Shown: positions 25,301-37,630, counted from the stretch's first letter. The stretch: 64,000 nt of DNA from Motacilla alba alba (GCF_015832195.1 NC_052027.1:5596649-5660648); one strand, 5' to 3'. Program-made: numbers and translations. The notes: generated from the sequence alone by a model not told the origin.

Positions 25301-26445
25301 TCTGGATTAAAATTTCATCATTAAAATTCTAGGGCAGAGCAAATATTTCTGCCTCCCCTAATCAGATAAATGGTCAAAATATTAAAAAAAAAAAGTAGTA
25401 CTTGCACGGATTTGTAACATTCAGTTGGAAAACCTAATAGTGCTTTCAAGATAAAGAAAAGTTAAAAGATGATGCCTGCCAGAAAATACATGTGAGCTTC
25501 TTCCCTTATGTACTAAGAAATTATAAATTGTTTGCTAACACACTGAGGTTCTCCAGAACTAAAAACAATGGGTGGCATTAACATTAATCAAGTACCATGC
25601 AGCAAAGAATTCAATGCATTCTTTGTTGCAAAGGTTAATATCTCAGTGGGTTTTATATTAAGAAAACCTGTAAAATATTTATAAGGTTAAATACAATACA
25701 GAAGTGGCCAGCAGAGACAGTTACAGTAATTTCCTATAGTTTTGGGGGAAAAAAAAAAAAGTCTTTATTATCTCAAATGTTCCACTTCAATCACAGGGAC
25801 AGATCTTTGGCTGCAACTCAGCTGCTGTCCACAGTGGTGGAATGTGCCTCTGGACAATAAAGAGGGACACACTTTTCCCCTATGAATATACCTACACACT
25901 GTTTGGCATAAAAATTCATGTATAGAACTCTTCTTTCTTTTGGAAAACTTTTGACGAGAGAACTAATTTTGAACAAAGAAGGATGCAGCAGTTGACCATC
26001 TTTCTATGCTTGGACTTTAGCTCTCATCCACCAAACAGCCTGGGTCTGTTGTTATTTAGGGCTGAGTATGCTGAATGTGAGGAAACACCACAAAAAATAC
26101 TGAAAAACTACTGATCAAACTCATAATCTGCAAGTATCTTTTGAGATAAACTTGTTCTGGATTTTCTCCAACTGGGAATACTACCCAAGCTGATCTGGGA
26201 GCAGCTATCTGTGCTTAAAACTGAAATTCATGTTGGCACCAATATTTTGCCTTTATCTAAAAAGCATTGTGCCTTGCTAAGACATGAGTTTCATTCTTAA
26301 AACAGCATACAGGATTAGCCAGCAGATGCTCACCGAGAGCAGAATCTCATTTTTTCAAACATTGGGAGAACAGTGTGCCTGGGACCAATTTATAGAAATT
26401 CACTCCAATGTCACATTTTTTTATAGGTTATATAAATAGGTATGG
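22304..26445. other. Gene-free unique sequence with two longish chance frames
   Basis: Two plus-strand open frames stand close together, 23861-24253 (130 codons) and 24467-24943 (158 codons). Neither has a recognisable domain, and the second includes a run of leucines coded by CTTCTT-type simple sequence. I do not call them genes. A11 at 25384-25394 and A12 at 25749-25760 are seen. No transposon was recognised. Confidence 0.5.
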
Positions 26446-26460
26446 AAAAAAAAAAAAAAA
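26446..26460. repeat. Poly(A) tract, A15
   Basis: Fifteen uninterrupted A. No recognisable retroposed sequence lies to its left, so it is treated as a simple repeat, not as the tail of a retrocopy. Confidence 0.7.
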
Positions 26461-29197
26461 GCTAATCATGTAACCACAGAGCAATAACATGACCTGCAGA
26501 TTACAAGGTAATTAAATTTGAGGCTACCAAGTGCAGTGCTCCAGGAATAATTTACCTCGTGGTGTGGGGAGCTGAGATGTTCTGATGTTTCTTGCTAATG
26601 CAAAATGAATAAGCATTGGGAGCTCCAGCCTGCCAGGGCTAAGGAATTAAGGAGTTCCCCACCTGTATCTTTCACTCCTGAACACTTGTGATGACAGTCC
26701 AATTTGGAAAGCAGCAATAACCATGTGGTAACTGTCTTTAAGAGGCACTTACTGTGTCATTTTATGGTCAGTGAAATGATGGTGGAACTGATTTGAGGCA
26801 AACTGCCTTCATTAGGTGGCTGTCACCTCCACAGAGACCCCAGTGCATTTTGCTGCTCATTGGTGCAGTTGGTTCCTGCCTTGAGCCAGGTGTAAAGAAA
26901 TGTGAAGAGATATTTGCTAAAGGGTTTAGACAAGGTTTAGGCTGTGCTGTTAATTTCTAGGTGAGTAATCCAATCCCTTCCTCTTGTTGCCCCAGGAAAA
27001 AAGATACTGGAAGTGAGTGTTTCAGCACATGAAGATGTGCTCCCACAAAAGGAGGAGCTGGATCAACATAGATATATCACTTCATTTGGTAAAAGATACT
27101 TCTTGTTTTTTCACTTCTGACTTGCCCCTGGTCAGGGGCTGAATGGAGAGATGAGTCCAGTTAAAGTAAAATGAAGATGAAGGTGATTACACTGATTTGC
27201 TGTGATGTGCTCCTAGCTCAACTACATTTCATTGATTAACTGACAATTTAAATAAACAGCAGTGCAAGGAGATGCATTTAAATAGGAAATGTTTTTTTAA
27301 ACTTTAAAATGTGGAGTGTTTTTGATTGTAAATTGCTGGTGCCATGTGTTTGCTCAGGCTACAGCAGTTGGTGCTGAAGTCACTGCTTTACATCAACAGA
27401 ACAAACAAATTGATGTTGTCTTTGACACCTGGACTCAAGAACAGCCACTGGCCAGGTTTTTAACTCTTCCCCAAACTCAATGAGACTTAAATGAGTTTTA
27501 AGTGCTCTGCTGGCTGCAGGTGTTTCCTGTATCTGGGGCAATGGATATTTTTAGCTTTTTCATTGTTTATGTCTTTGCCAATGTGTCCCTGAGAAGAGAT
27601 GAGAGCCTTCAGAGTGCTTCCCTCTGTGCCATCCTAAGGATACATTTATGGGAGTGCTCATGAACTCCTCCCCAAAGATGAAGTGGGGCTTTTGCACATG
27701 GCAATTATTAATCTTCCACAGCTGGATGGTTTCTGTCTAGCTTTGAGCTAGCACTCAGCTGTGCTGGTGGAGGCTGAGTGCCTTTCTCTAAACCTTGCAG
27801 CTGTAAATGTCAAGAATGTATAAACCCAGGCTGGAATCTGCAGTTACTTGACAACTCTTACAATTAAAACTCAAAATAATTTTGATGTAAGTGTACCAGA
27901 ACCTCCTAGCCTGAATGAGAGTATCCTTATCAGGAAAATCAGGCAGTCTGCATTTTGAAACCTGTTTCTAGGCTCTGTTTAACACTGGCACTTCCAATCC
28001 TATCAGCTCAAGTTCAATGGTACCTGGACATGAGCGTGTGTGAGTTCCTCTTGTCATGAAAAACAATGCAGAGAACTCATCAAGGTAAAACTGACCCTCA
28101 TTTCCCTGTGTGCAAGACACACAGAAGCACTGAAAAAACTAAAAATACTGATTGAATGTTGCAATGGTGCATCTCTTCTAGTCTCCAGGAAAACAGTGCT
28201 GTGAGAAACAAAACTGGTATTTCCAGAGGCACACAGCTGTTCCTCCGTGGCCAATGACAGAAATTTGACACATACTTTATATAGATATAATAAAATATCA
28301 GTGTATACATCATACCTTTTTATTGTGATGCTTGAGATTTCAAGACTTTTTTTTTTTTGTAGTGCTGCTAGAAAAATCCAGCAGCTGGCCAGCTGCCTCT
28401 TCAATGCTCTGAAGATTCCCAGCTGATACTGGAAAGGAAGATAAGGCAATGTGAAACTCAGCATTGCATCTCACTGTTCCCTGCTGGTTTCTGTTTGAGG
28501 CCACATATTGAAAGACAAAAACATTGTTGTCTTCCTTTCCTGAAATGGGAAATCTCTTTGTTTACTTCTGATTTACAGATGAGCCTGGAGCAAGCCTCCT
28601 GATCTGAGGAGTCCCACGGATCAGCCTGGGAAGTTGCACCAGGGCAGAGATCAATCCCACCAAGGGGGACAGGTCTGCACTAGCCAATGCTATTTGCTTA
28701 ATTTAATCAGACTTGTGGCTAAGTGAAAGTGAATTTGGGCCTTTGAAAGGAAAAGGAATGTTATGGCAAGGGAAGGAGCACTAATTTCCTCTCCAGGAAT
28801 ACCAGGTCTGATTTCCTCCCCCACTCCTCACATGGTGTCAGAAGTTAATGGAAGGATTCAGCAGGAGGCAAAGGTAAGACAGAGGGGCCCTGGCACGGGG
28901 TGAACTGGGCACTCCCCTGCTGCAGGGCTGCTCTGTGGGCTGTAATTTCCATCTCTACTTCCTTTTCCTATCCCCATCCTTGGGCCCAGCTGGCAGGCAC
29001 TGGCAGCATGCCAGAGGACTGGCTCTTCCCTCCCTGAGGTCAGAACAGAATGCTTCCTCAACACAAACAAGGGCAGGTCCAGCCTCCTGAACGAGTTGTG
29101 CTGCCTGCAGCTGGCAGTGCCAGCAGATCCCTGCAGAGCTGATGCTGCTCCAGGCCAGGCAAAGGCAATGCTGCCACACACATCTCCCTGCCCCCTC
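26461..29197. other. Gene-free unique sequence
   Basis: No gene was recognised. The longest open frame is 136 codons on the minus strand (28054-28464), without a domain. A perfect short inverted repeat, GCCCCTG-GT-CAGGGGC, lies at 27124-27139; it is too short to call a structured RNA. A T12 run lies at 28347-28358. A GC-richer patch at 28.85-29.19 kb ends in a long T tract. Confidence 0.5.
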
Positions 29198-29215
29198 TTT
29201 TTTTTTTTTTTTTTT
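29198..29215. repeat. Poly(T) tract, T18
   Basis: Eighteen T, followed by G and more T-rich sequence (GTTTTGTTTTG). On the minus strand this is an A-rich tract. No recognisable retrocopy adjoins it on the side where a minus-strand tail would require one. Confidence 0.7.
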
Positions 29216-29229
29216 GTTTTGTTTTGAAA

Positions 29230-29440
29230 AATGACAATGAATTCACACAAAGCCTCAATTACAGAAGATTATGGGCTTCAATTTAGTGTGTGCTGTAAAG
29301 TTGTATTAAACGATCAAATGCTAATGAGGAGAAAGGTTCTTCCAGAGAAATAAGGAATTAGCATAAATTAATAGAGTTCCATATGTGCAAGTTTTATGGG
29401 GTAACAAAGTATCTCATCACCAAAGCATAAATATTTAATT
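29230..29440. other. Candidate conserved noncoding element (unproven)
   Basis: AT-rich, complex sequence just right of the poly(T) tract, with words such as CTAATGAG, AAATTAATAG and AAATATTTAATTT and no open frame of note. This is typical of the texture of deeply conserved noncoding DNA, but conservation is not shown here. Confidence 0.22.
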
Positions 29441-30956
29441 TCATTCTTGTTGGGGCCAGTACACAGCATTACAGTCAGCACAGAAATATGAATTAAAGCG
29501 TGGGAGGGGGCAAAGTGCTACCCAATTCAGGTTCACAGAGAGGTCACTGCCGTGGCTCTGCTGCTCTTCCTCTCTGTTTTCCAGCTTCACAGTTTGAAGC
29601 CAGGTCCAAATGGCAAAGCAACATATGCATGGCCTTGTCTGCAGTCTGGGGAGTCTTTTGTTGGCTTCCCTTGGTGTGGTACCACGTTCCCCAGCTCTAC
29701 CCAAGAGTAAATCTGCTGGTGAACACTGGATCCTCCTTCTCCTACAGCTGAGAGAAAAGGCTTCAGAGGCATTCTCGTGGTGCTTTTACAGCACCTTTCC
29801 TAACCATGTGGAAAAGAGTTGCTGCAGGTATAAATTGAGTTGAATTTGTGATTTACATTCAGCCTTACAGTGTATTTCACATTAATGCTGGGAATGAGCC
29901 GCTATAATTAAGATTAATTTTACTGAGGTAAAAAAGCAAGCTCAGTCCTATCTGTTACCTTCCTGAACAGCTGTGGCCCTGATTAGCATAGGCTGCTCCA
30001 GCCATGCTCTGCACACACTGGGAAGGGTCTTTGTGCCACTGAAACAAACAAATGGGACTCTTGGGCTGGATTTTTCTTGTACAACCCAATTTGTGGGACT
30101 CAGGAGAAAAGCATATTCCAGTCCTGCTATATTTCTGATGTTCTAGTGTTGCATTGCTTAGCAGCACCTCTCCTCAACAGTGCACGCGTGTCCATGGTGT
30201 GTGTTCAGTGTGTTTGCTTTCTCTCCTACAATTGTGTAAATGTGGAGGTGTCTAAAGGGGTAAGTTCATTTTTTCCCGACATTTGGATGGATGTATTCTG
30301 CTGTGTTCTGTAATTAGGTGAAACTGTAATTCTAATCTGAAACTGTACATGTCAGTACCTGCATGCTGGATACTTGAGATAGAGAATTGTGGTTTTGAGA
30401 GGAGTTTCATCTGATTATCCTCTTACATTTTGCAGCAGAAATATGCAGCAAATTGTTTAAATCTGTGACCACAGACAGATATGTCACCTTCTAAGTCTTT
30501 TAGGTCATTAGGTCTTACTTAATCATTCTGTTAATAGGGTTTTTACCAGTTTCCTGTATGCTGGGCTTCAGGAAATAAGGGGTTTTCCTAAATGGTCCAT
30601 TTTGAATTCACTTCTTCATTAATATGGCACTCCAGGGCAAGGATCCCATCAGGCTAAAGGCAAACTGGGGACCTGTCCAGCAGGGAGAAAAGGCAACTTC
30701 TTTTGGAGCACAGAGCTGTTGTATAACTGGTGGATATGGATCTAAAAATCCCACTCAAACCTCTCTGCTCTGGTGCATATTACATCAAGGAGAGCAGGAG
30801 ATCAGGTCTGGTATTTCTGGTGGTAACACAGAAAGCACGACTTCTTTCTGGTGATATTTTGATTGATGTGAGTTGCTGCACTTGGCTTCAAAGGAGGGAC
30901 TGGTTTTGACTTAGCACAAGAGAAACCAGGTCTGATATTACTACCAAATAGACCAC
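29441..30956. other. Gene-free unique sequence
   Basis: No gene or transposon was recognised. Open frames do not exceed 90 codons. Composition is mixed, with a GC-richer patch at 29.5-29.8 kb. Confidence 0.5.
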
Positions 30957-31157
30957 GTGTACCTGCTCACTGTCCTTTGGTTTTCTATTTTGATTTTGGC
31001 TTTTTTGAACCAGCCCTGGACCAGGAATGTCAGTGCTGTGTCAGTGATACCACAGTGTGTACCTGCTCACTGTCCTTTGGTTTTCTATTTTGATTTTAGC
31101 TTTTTTGAACCAGCCCTGGACCAGCAATGTCAGTGCTGTGTCAGTGATACCACAGTG
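30957..31157. repeat. Tandem duplication, two copies of a 100-bp unit
   Basis: The segment 30957-31056 is repeated directly at 31057-31156, with the match running to 31157. I count two substitutions between the copies: G at 30998 against A at 31098, and G at 31025 against C at 31125. No indels are seen, so identity is about 98%. The copies are head to tail with no spacer. The unit matches no repeat family I know. The high identity points to a young duplication. An assembly artefact is possible but less likely, because the copies differ. Confidence 0.95.
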
Positions 31158-32249
31158 ATCTCATCACAGCCTGAATACACAGAGGTCCAGGAGAGCAGGT
31201 TCCTCTTTGGGGATTGGAGATGAACTTGCTGCCAACAGGCTGTTCATGTTTGCATCTTTGCCTTGCACCAGCTGAAACTAATTCAAATTAGTCCCTTTTG
31301 AGAATCATTATGTCAAGAGCTCTGTCTTGATGGCAGAGCCTGGGAGGGCAGAGGAAATGTCAGTCCTGTTTGGAGCGCAGTGCTGCCACTCAGTGCCTTT
31401 CTGCCAGGTGATGTGTTTGACAGCTGTTCTGGGGTGTGTGCCCCCAGCCACTGTCCTGACAACCATCATGAAGCCAATTACAGTCACAGGCAATTAATGT
31501 TCCCCTCCTCAGGTTCTCGTGGAGATCATAGCCCAATGCAGAGGATCAGCAGGAAATCTGTGACCTTTGGAAACAGAAGCCTGAGACGGGAGCTGGGCTT
31601 GTGTTGACATCAACTGTGTCCAATTAGGGCATGGAAGGGAGATGGAAAATTACATGTTTCATAAAAGAGAACAATTTTTTCCTCTCACTTCCAAACACAA
31701 TAGCTTCTAGCTGACTTGAAAATACCAGCCCTTTCCCCACGCTCTCCCTGCATCAGTTACTCCAATCTTGTGGTTGCTCTCTAAGAACAGCTGCAAATGG
31801 ATACAGATTTTCTGTGTTGCTGTTGTGCTCAGCCCTGAGTGCACCACGTTCCTCCTGCTCTGAGCCCTGTGCAGGCAACTCTACAGGGACAGCTGCTCCC
31901 ATGGTGGAAGCCAATGTCAGCCACTGAAATGGAGAGAGAACTTCATCTGCTGCCTTTGAGCTCCTTCCCCAACACGGATTTCAGCCTAACAAGGGAAGAG
32001 AAGATCCTCCCCAGGGTGATACAGCCAACTAACACATGTACAACTGTTCCAGGGTGGGGTTTTTTTGAGCTTTACACTCTAGAGAGACACTGAAAACAAA
32101 CAATGAGAACTTTCATTTTAATTACTGGGCGACACGAACTTCAACTTTAGTTTTCCCCTCCTTCCCAGCTGCACCAAAATCAGGGATGTTGTTCTAGTCC
32201 AAGCTGAAGCAGAGGCATTTCTTTTTGTCCTGGTCACAGTGGGTCATGG
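31158..32249. other. Gene-free unique sequence
   Basis: Nothing recognised. Open frames do not exceed 84 codons. The sequence is unremarkable between the 100-bp duplication and the next poly(T) tract. Confidence 0.5.
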
Positions 32250-32270
32250 TTTTTTTTTTTTTTTTTTTTT
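32250..32270. repeat. Poly(T) tract, T21
   Basis: Twenty-one uninterrupted T, the longest homopolymer in the window. It is followed by a short TG/TA-rich stretch. No retrocopy was recognised beside it. Its length is likely to vary between individuals and between sequencing methods. Confidence 0.75.
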
Positions 32271-34297
32271 CTGTATATGTGTGTGAATGGCCCATTTCTA
32301 GCATGGGCAGGAGCAGGATCAATGTGCAGAGGTCCAGTTTACCATGCAGAAAGCAAACAAAGAGAGGTTTGAGCAAATAGCTTGGAAATCAGGGAGTTCT
32401 TAGCAAAGAAATTGTGTGATAGCAACACCTAGAGTTCAGATGTTTCATCTGCTTTACTCCAGATGCAGTGACTTTGCTTATTTACTTTGAGAAGAGCATA
32501 AAGTTGCCATGAAGCAAACTGGGATTTTAGGCGAAAACATTTTCAGGACAATTGGTCTTAAATGGTGTTGTCTGGATAAAGCAGCCTGGAGCCTTGCCTG
32601 TGTAGTTTTAAAGTTTTTCCCATCATGTGTCACAATAAAATATGCAAATAGAGAAAACAGAAATATCAAAATATTTTCTAAATTTCACAGCTTTCAGTTC
32701 AGCTCTGCTGTTTTTAAGAATCATGGTTTTGAATTTCTGGGGCTGTTTTTTTTTTTTTTTTTATTGCTTAGCATTTGCCATAGGATATATTGGTCTGATC
32801 TGTTCCTAAATTAACCCCTGAAGTGTCAGGACATAAAAGGCCAGATGAGAATTGCAAAGCAGATATTTCAGAACAGTTATCAGTGCCTTTTTGAACATGA
32901 GTGTGTATTTTTTGGGGGAATCTTTGACGTTAAATGGTTTAACCTTCCCAAAAGCATTTCCTGTGGTGAGTAAGGCATTGCCTGCCCAGTGCATGAGGTT
33001 TGTAGCACTTTAGGCTTCAGCATGAGCCTGTTTAAGCCAAATGCAGATTTGGTTGGCTGCTTCTAGCAGCCTTATGCTGAAATATTTCTCCTCCTTAATA
33101 ATAAAAGTGATTCCATGAGAAGGAGCCTGAGCTGCCAGAGAGGGCTGTTCAAGTGCCATGTGTGTGAGAACTGCAGAGTGACACATGACCCAAGAGAGAC
33201 TGCCAAGAAATCCCCTCTGCACATTTCCACAAACTCAGGGTACAGTGAAACATTTTCCCTTAAACCCGTGCACATCCTAATTTGGCAAGTCAGTTTTGTG
33301 CTGATATTAACTGAGAAGGAAGGCGAGTGAGTGAGGAAGGGGAGTTTATTTTGGTGTGCCCATAAAGCTGTGATCAACGAGGTTGCAGATTTTTGGAGCA
33401 TGGATGTCCCCACTGGTGGCTGCTTGGTGCCCTTGGGCCACAGATGTTGGGTCCTGCTGTTGATGTCCAATATGTCCAGCCTTTGAGGCAGATGGTGAGC
33501 AGCAAAATACTCCTGAACTTTTGGAAATACACCACCCTGGAGCCCAGCAGGGGAGGCAGCTGAAATTGGAAAATAATGTAATAGAATATTTTATTTTTCA
33601 CAAAAGGCTTTAAGGCTGGGAAGAGTGCCATTTCTGAAAAAGGGCACTTTGGCTGACTTGCCCATGTTCTGCACTGCTTTGCTATGACCCTCCCTTTGCA
33701 CCCCTCTCATCTTTTAGCCTGAGACAGAGGTTTGCTCTTCATTTTATACACATACACACTCTCACAAGGCAGCAGTCACTGACACTGAGTTTGTAGCCTT
33801 ATTAAATGAAATAGTTTAATGAAGAATTTAGCTCAGTCTTTCTGTAGCAAAGGACAAAAAATAACTTTCTGCCAGAGTGAAATGTCTGCTTTTTTTGAAG
33901 GTGTGTCCATTCAGCCAGGGCTCCATCTGTCCTCTCTCCAACAGCAGAGAAGAAAAAAAGACAAGGGAAGAACTGTAAAAACCTTGATTCATCAGAAAAC
34001 TCACAGATTTTATTAAGTTCATGAAACTACATGGAAATCAACAAGATTGGTTTCCATTTATTGATTGGAAAACTGTGGGTTCCCACTATACTAAATTTGT
34101 GCCTCAAAGTTTTCTTCAGGGCAAATATAATGGAATTTTAATACACTTATTTAGGTGGTAATTAATAGCTTTCTGGAGGGATTGAGCTTTTTCTGTGTGT
34201 TGGGAGTGGTGGGGCTGCACTTCCTTCTCCCCGCTGCAATGATGTAATTATAGTGCTGCTGGAAGGAGCTGGATTGCTTGCAGGATTTTCCCATTAC
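32271..34297. other. Gene-free unique sequence, T17 tract inside
   Basis: A T17 tract lies at 32746-32762. The longest open frame is 132 codons on the minus strand (33072-33470), with no domain. A plus-strand frame at 33115 contains a CxxC-x-C pattern that looks like part of a zinc finger, but no second half follows it. No transposon was recognised with confidence. Confidence 0.5.
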
Positions 34298-34376
34298 AAA
34301 AAAAAAAAAAAAAACAAAAAAACCCAAAAACACCAAAAAAAACCCACCAAAAAAACCCACCAAAAAAACCCAAACC
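34298..34376. repeat. A-rich simple repeat with an AAAAAAACCCACC-like unit
   Basis: It starts with A17 (34298-34314) and continues as A runs separated by CCC, CACC and CCCACC. The unit CACCAAAAAAACC is repeated about three times with small changes. On the minus strand this gives four GGG runs spaced by T-rich loops. It is seen directly. It may have grown from a poly(A) tail, but no retroposon body is recognised on its left. Confidence 0.85.
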
Positions 34377-37280
34377 TTTTCTGTTTCAGTGTTATGAATT
34401 CACTTTGAGGTGAATTCTTTCCTGAAAGACAAGGCCAGGTCTTTGTCTTCTGAAGAGAACAATGGAGAGAGAATCAGTGTTTCTACAAGTTCTGCTCCTT
34501 TTGGGTTCCTGAGATTCAGGTGAAATGGAAAGGGAGCTCCAAGCAAAGCAATGATGCTGAACAGCCTCGGTGGGCTTGGTGCACTTGGCAGGTGAATTTG
34601 CTGAGCTCTGTCCAGGGATGCTGCAAATGGGAGCTTGAGGATAAGTAGCACCAATGAAGTAATACAAAGTTCATGTGCAAAATGTATTTACCAGTTCTGT
34701 TGCCAAAAAAAGTCAAGTAAAAAGCATTTGAGATCATTTCTATGATTTGGATTTTCTGAGTTCAGTTTGGGCATGGATTTAATACCAGATTTTGGGGGAA
34801 TTCTCCAGGATAGTTTAATTCATTTCAACATAGCAAAATTCTGTAGTACAGTGAATAATAACTAAATGCTGTTTGGAACAACAACAGCAACAACAAAAAG
34901 TAGAATGAATAAATGAAGCAAATATATAATTATATTGGAGTAGTTCTAGGCACACTCTAAAAAACCACCTAGTTTCTAGAAGACTATGAAACACTCTGCT
35001 CAGAACGGATGTTTAAATATTTTACCTCTGGAGTTTTGATTTGTTAGTTTTCCCTGCAGGACAGACTCCTCTTGAAACAGAGAACTGTTGCTTGAGCAGT
35101 CACACAACTGGCTTTGAAATGTGTCTTAGACTTTTTTCACCTGGAACTGCAGGGATGTTTTTAAGTTTTACAGATTTAAAAAAAAAAAAATTCTACTAGA
35201 GAAAATATAGGCATGCATATCCCTAAGATATTAGCACAATTGTGAACTGTATTCCAGCAGACCAATGCCTTCAAAATGCATCCTGAACATTAAAATTTTA
35301 TTTGGGGCTCCCTGGCATACATTCAACTGGACTTTCCTATTCGTATCTGGGAAGGTGGTGTTGACATGAAAGGTGTTGTTTAAATAAAAGACAGAACATA
35401 TAAAATTCCTGCTTTTTGTTCAAAGTAGACCAAATAGTTTCTGACTGCAATGACTATCAGCTGTTCTTGCTACTTACTGTAATGCACATAAGTGCTTTGC
35501 ATTAAAGGATGGGCTCAGCCCAGGACAGAGGGATTTACATGTGTATGGAAACTTCCAATAAAAGTTAATATGCATTTGTAGAAATCCCTTTGAATAGGGA
35601 TGAGACTATATTTTGAGCCTTCACCATCTGGTCTGTCCTCTAATGATGAACCCAGCATCATAATATTCAAAATCCACTTCTTTCAAATAGCTCTACCTGC
35701 ATTTCTCCTCTGTAGAGAAACTTGCCTCTGACTTGTTTACTGAGAGCAAGGTACCCTGAACAGCCCTGAGAATTGCTATTTCCCCTTGCTACTCCAGTCC
35801 CAGGAAGCCCAAGAACTGTTGATGCAGCTACAATATCAAAATTTAAGCTTAGTGTCTCTCAAAAATGGAGCATGAATATTCACTGAGCTGTGTGTTTAGG
35901 AGCTGTGTCATGAGCAGGGCTCTGGTAATGATGTGTATTTTGCTCTGATGCTGTCAGCCTCATTTCCTTACAGAATTATAGAACCTGCTCTGTTTTGCTG
36001 TGATTCTGATAATATAAGTTTAATGGCCACCATTAAAGGGTAAGAAAGGGGAGATTTGTTTAGCTCCTGAAACCTTATAGCCCAGTATTAATGCCTGATG
36101 CTGTGCAAGAGGCAAGGAGCTAAGCAGCAGCATTAAAGTGCCTGCAACTCTAACACACAGTGACAGAAATGCTTAAATATGTATGCCCACGTTAGAGAGA
36201 GCTCATTTCATTTTTACCTCTTGTTTAGGTTTGTTATCAAAGTTGGCAAAATTGTCGGGAGGCAACAATAGTGACAAAGAGAGCTGGAGCAAGGCAGCTG
36301 TTTGTAGAGCTCTCCCAGAGGGGCAGCATTCCCCACTCCCCTTGGTGAGGCAGTGCCACAGCAGAGTGGGATTGCTGGCAGAGGGAAGTGTATTTTTGAT
36401 GTGTTCAGAGCTGTCTGGAGGCTGGTATCTGTCATGCTGACTCAGACAGAGTGCTCTCCCAAAGCTGCACTGAGCACCTTTCCAAGCACATCACTCCTGT
36501 CCTGTGTAGTGATGTGGCACGAACAAGAAGTCTGGTGCTGTTCCTTCCCCTTGCAGTGGGTTTAGGAGGTTTGGAGATGAGAAGGGAAGAGTGGGTGGCT
36601 CAGATTTGCTTTAAACTCCCTGTTTGCCCTTCCCACTGTGAGTCCCCACTGACCCTGGCCAAAAGCAAGGGCATCACTGCAAATCTCAGGAGCACAGGTT
36701 CAGGCTGGAGCAGTGAGGATGGAAGGGATAGATGGCATAGTGCCTGCAAGGAAGGTGCTGTTTCTCCTTTTTAATTTTCTTTTCTTTGCCTTATCTGTTA
36801 ATCCTCAGAATCCAGAGGAGGCAAAAGTCTCCCAGCCCTGTAGGGACACAGTGGTGGATCCCCAGCGACTTCCCACAGGGCTGAGGGGGAACAAAAGCAG
36901 CCAGTGACCAGCAAAGCTGCTCAGGTGAGGAAGAGCTCTCCACCCAAGAGCACCCAATCTCCTCTTGATTTCTGTCCCCCTGTTCTGCTGGATGCAGAGA
37001 CCACCCTGCCAATTGCCTGGCTTGGAAATTAAATATTCAAGCTCAGAATTTTCTGAGAGCGCTAAGGGATTTAGACACACACTTTGCATTAATTTTAATG
37101 GACAATACACCTAAATTACCTGCTGTGCTTGGGAGAGCCTCAGCTTGAGGTTTTATTTATTATTTATTGAATATTCCCTGAGTAAACAGAACTTAGTAGC
37201 ACAAAGATGATCTGGCAGGAAGATCAGTCTTAAAATGTAAGCTATTATTCATGCAATTATACTGCATCACTCATTCTTTT
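34377..37280. other. Gene-free unique sequence
   Basis: No gene was recognised. A short (AAC)n microsatellite lies at 34877-34896 and an A13 run at 35178-35190. A GC-richer patch at 36.2-37.0 kb carries several overlapping short open frames (up to 107 codons at 36451-36774) with no domains. Confidence 0.5.
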
Positions 37281-37555
37281 TTATTATTGTTTGTATTACT
37301 GTAGCACCTTGAGCCTCACAACAGAGACAAAATTCTCTCCATCTCAGCTTCTGTTTGAACACACATTAGGAGCCAAACCCCATCCTAAGAGCTTCCAATT
37401 TAAATGGATAAGGACAAGCAAACTGTGAGAAAGGGAGTGGGGAACAAAAAAGTTTGCTCGTCCAAGGTCATCCAGCAGATTGTGAGTAGAAACAGACCTA
37501 AACCTCAGGTATCTCAAACTCTTTGGACAGCTAGACCCCACTGCTTCTCTTCTTC
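37281..37555 (+). mobile_element. Ancient amniote retroposon with MIR/CORE-like 3' half
   Basis: The order of landmarks fits a repeat that I recall as abundant in turtles and crocodilians, with old relics in birds and mammals: ttattattgtttgtattact, gtagcacc, gagcctcacaac, then aaacacacattaggagc, taagagcttccaatttaaat, ggataaggacaagcaaa, then the CORE-SINE-like segment tccaaggtca-tccagcaga-ttgtgagtagaaacagac (37461-37497), and lastly an aggtatctcaaactc stretch and ctagaccccactgcttctct at the end. Nearly the whole unit is present but strongly diverged, which implies great age. I do not give a database name: it may be filed as a MIR-type SINE or as the 3' end of an old CR1/L3-like LINE. Old copies of this kind are sometimes co-opted as enhancers. 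Confidence 0.65.
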
Positions 37556-37580
37556 TTCAAATAACACAGACATGCAAAGT

Positions 37581-37630
37581 CCTGCTCTGTGATTCTTTCC
37601 TGCTCTCTGATTCTTTCCTGCTGTATTCTT
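37581..37630. repeat. 18-bp tandem repeat, 2.7 copies
   Basis: CCTGCTCTGTGATTCTTT (37581-37598) is followed by a copy with one change (37599-37616) and by a partial, shorter third copy to about 37630. It starts 25 bp after the ancient retroposon ends. It is seen directly. Confidence 0.85.

Noticed and set aside
27124..27139. Perfect inverted repeat with 7-bp arms
   Set aside because: Too short for a microRNA hairpin or other structured RNA, and expected by chance in 64 kb.
28860..29215. GC-richer stretch ending in a T18 tract, a possible processed pseudogene
   Set aside because: The tract has the wrong polarity: a tail for this segment would have to be poly(A) at its right end or poly(T) at its left end. 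No protein similarity was recognised.
33115..33330. Frame with a CxxC motif resembling half a zinc finger
   Set aside because: No histidine pair or second CxxC at proper spacing follows, and there is no linker typical of C2H2 arrays. Chance.
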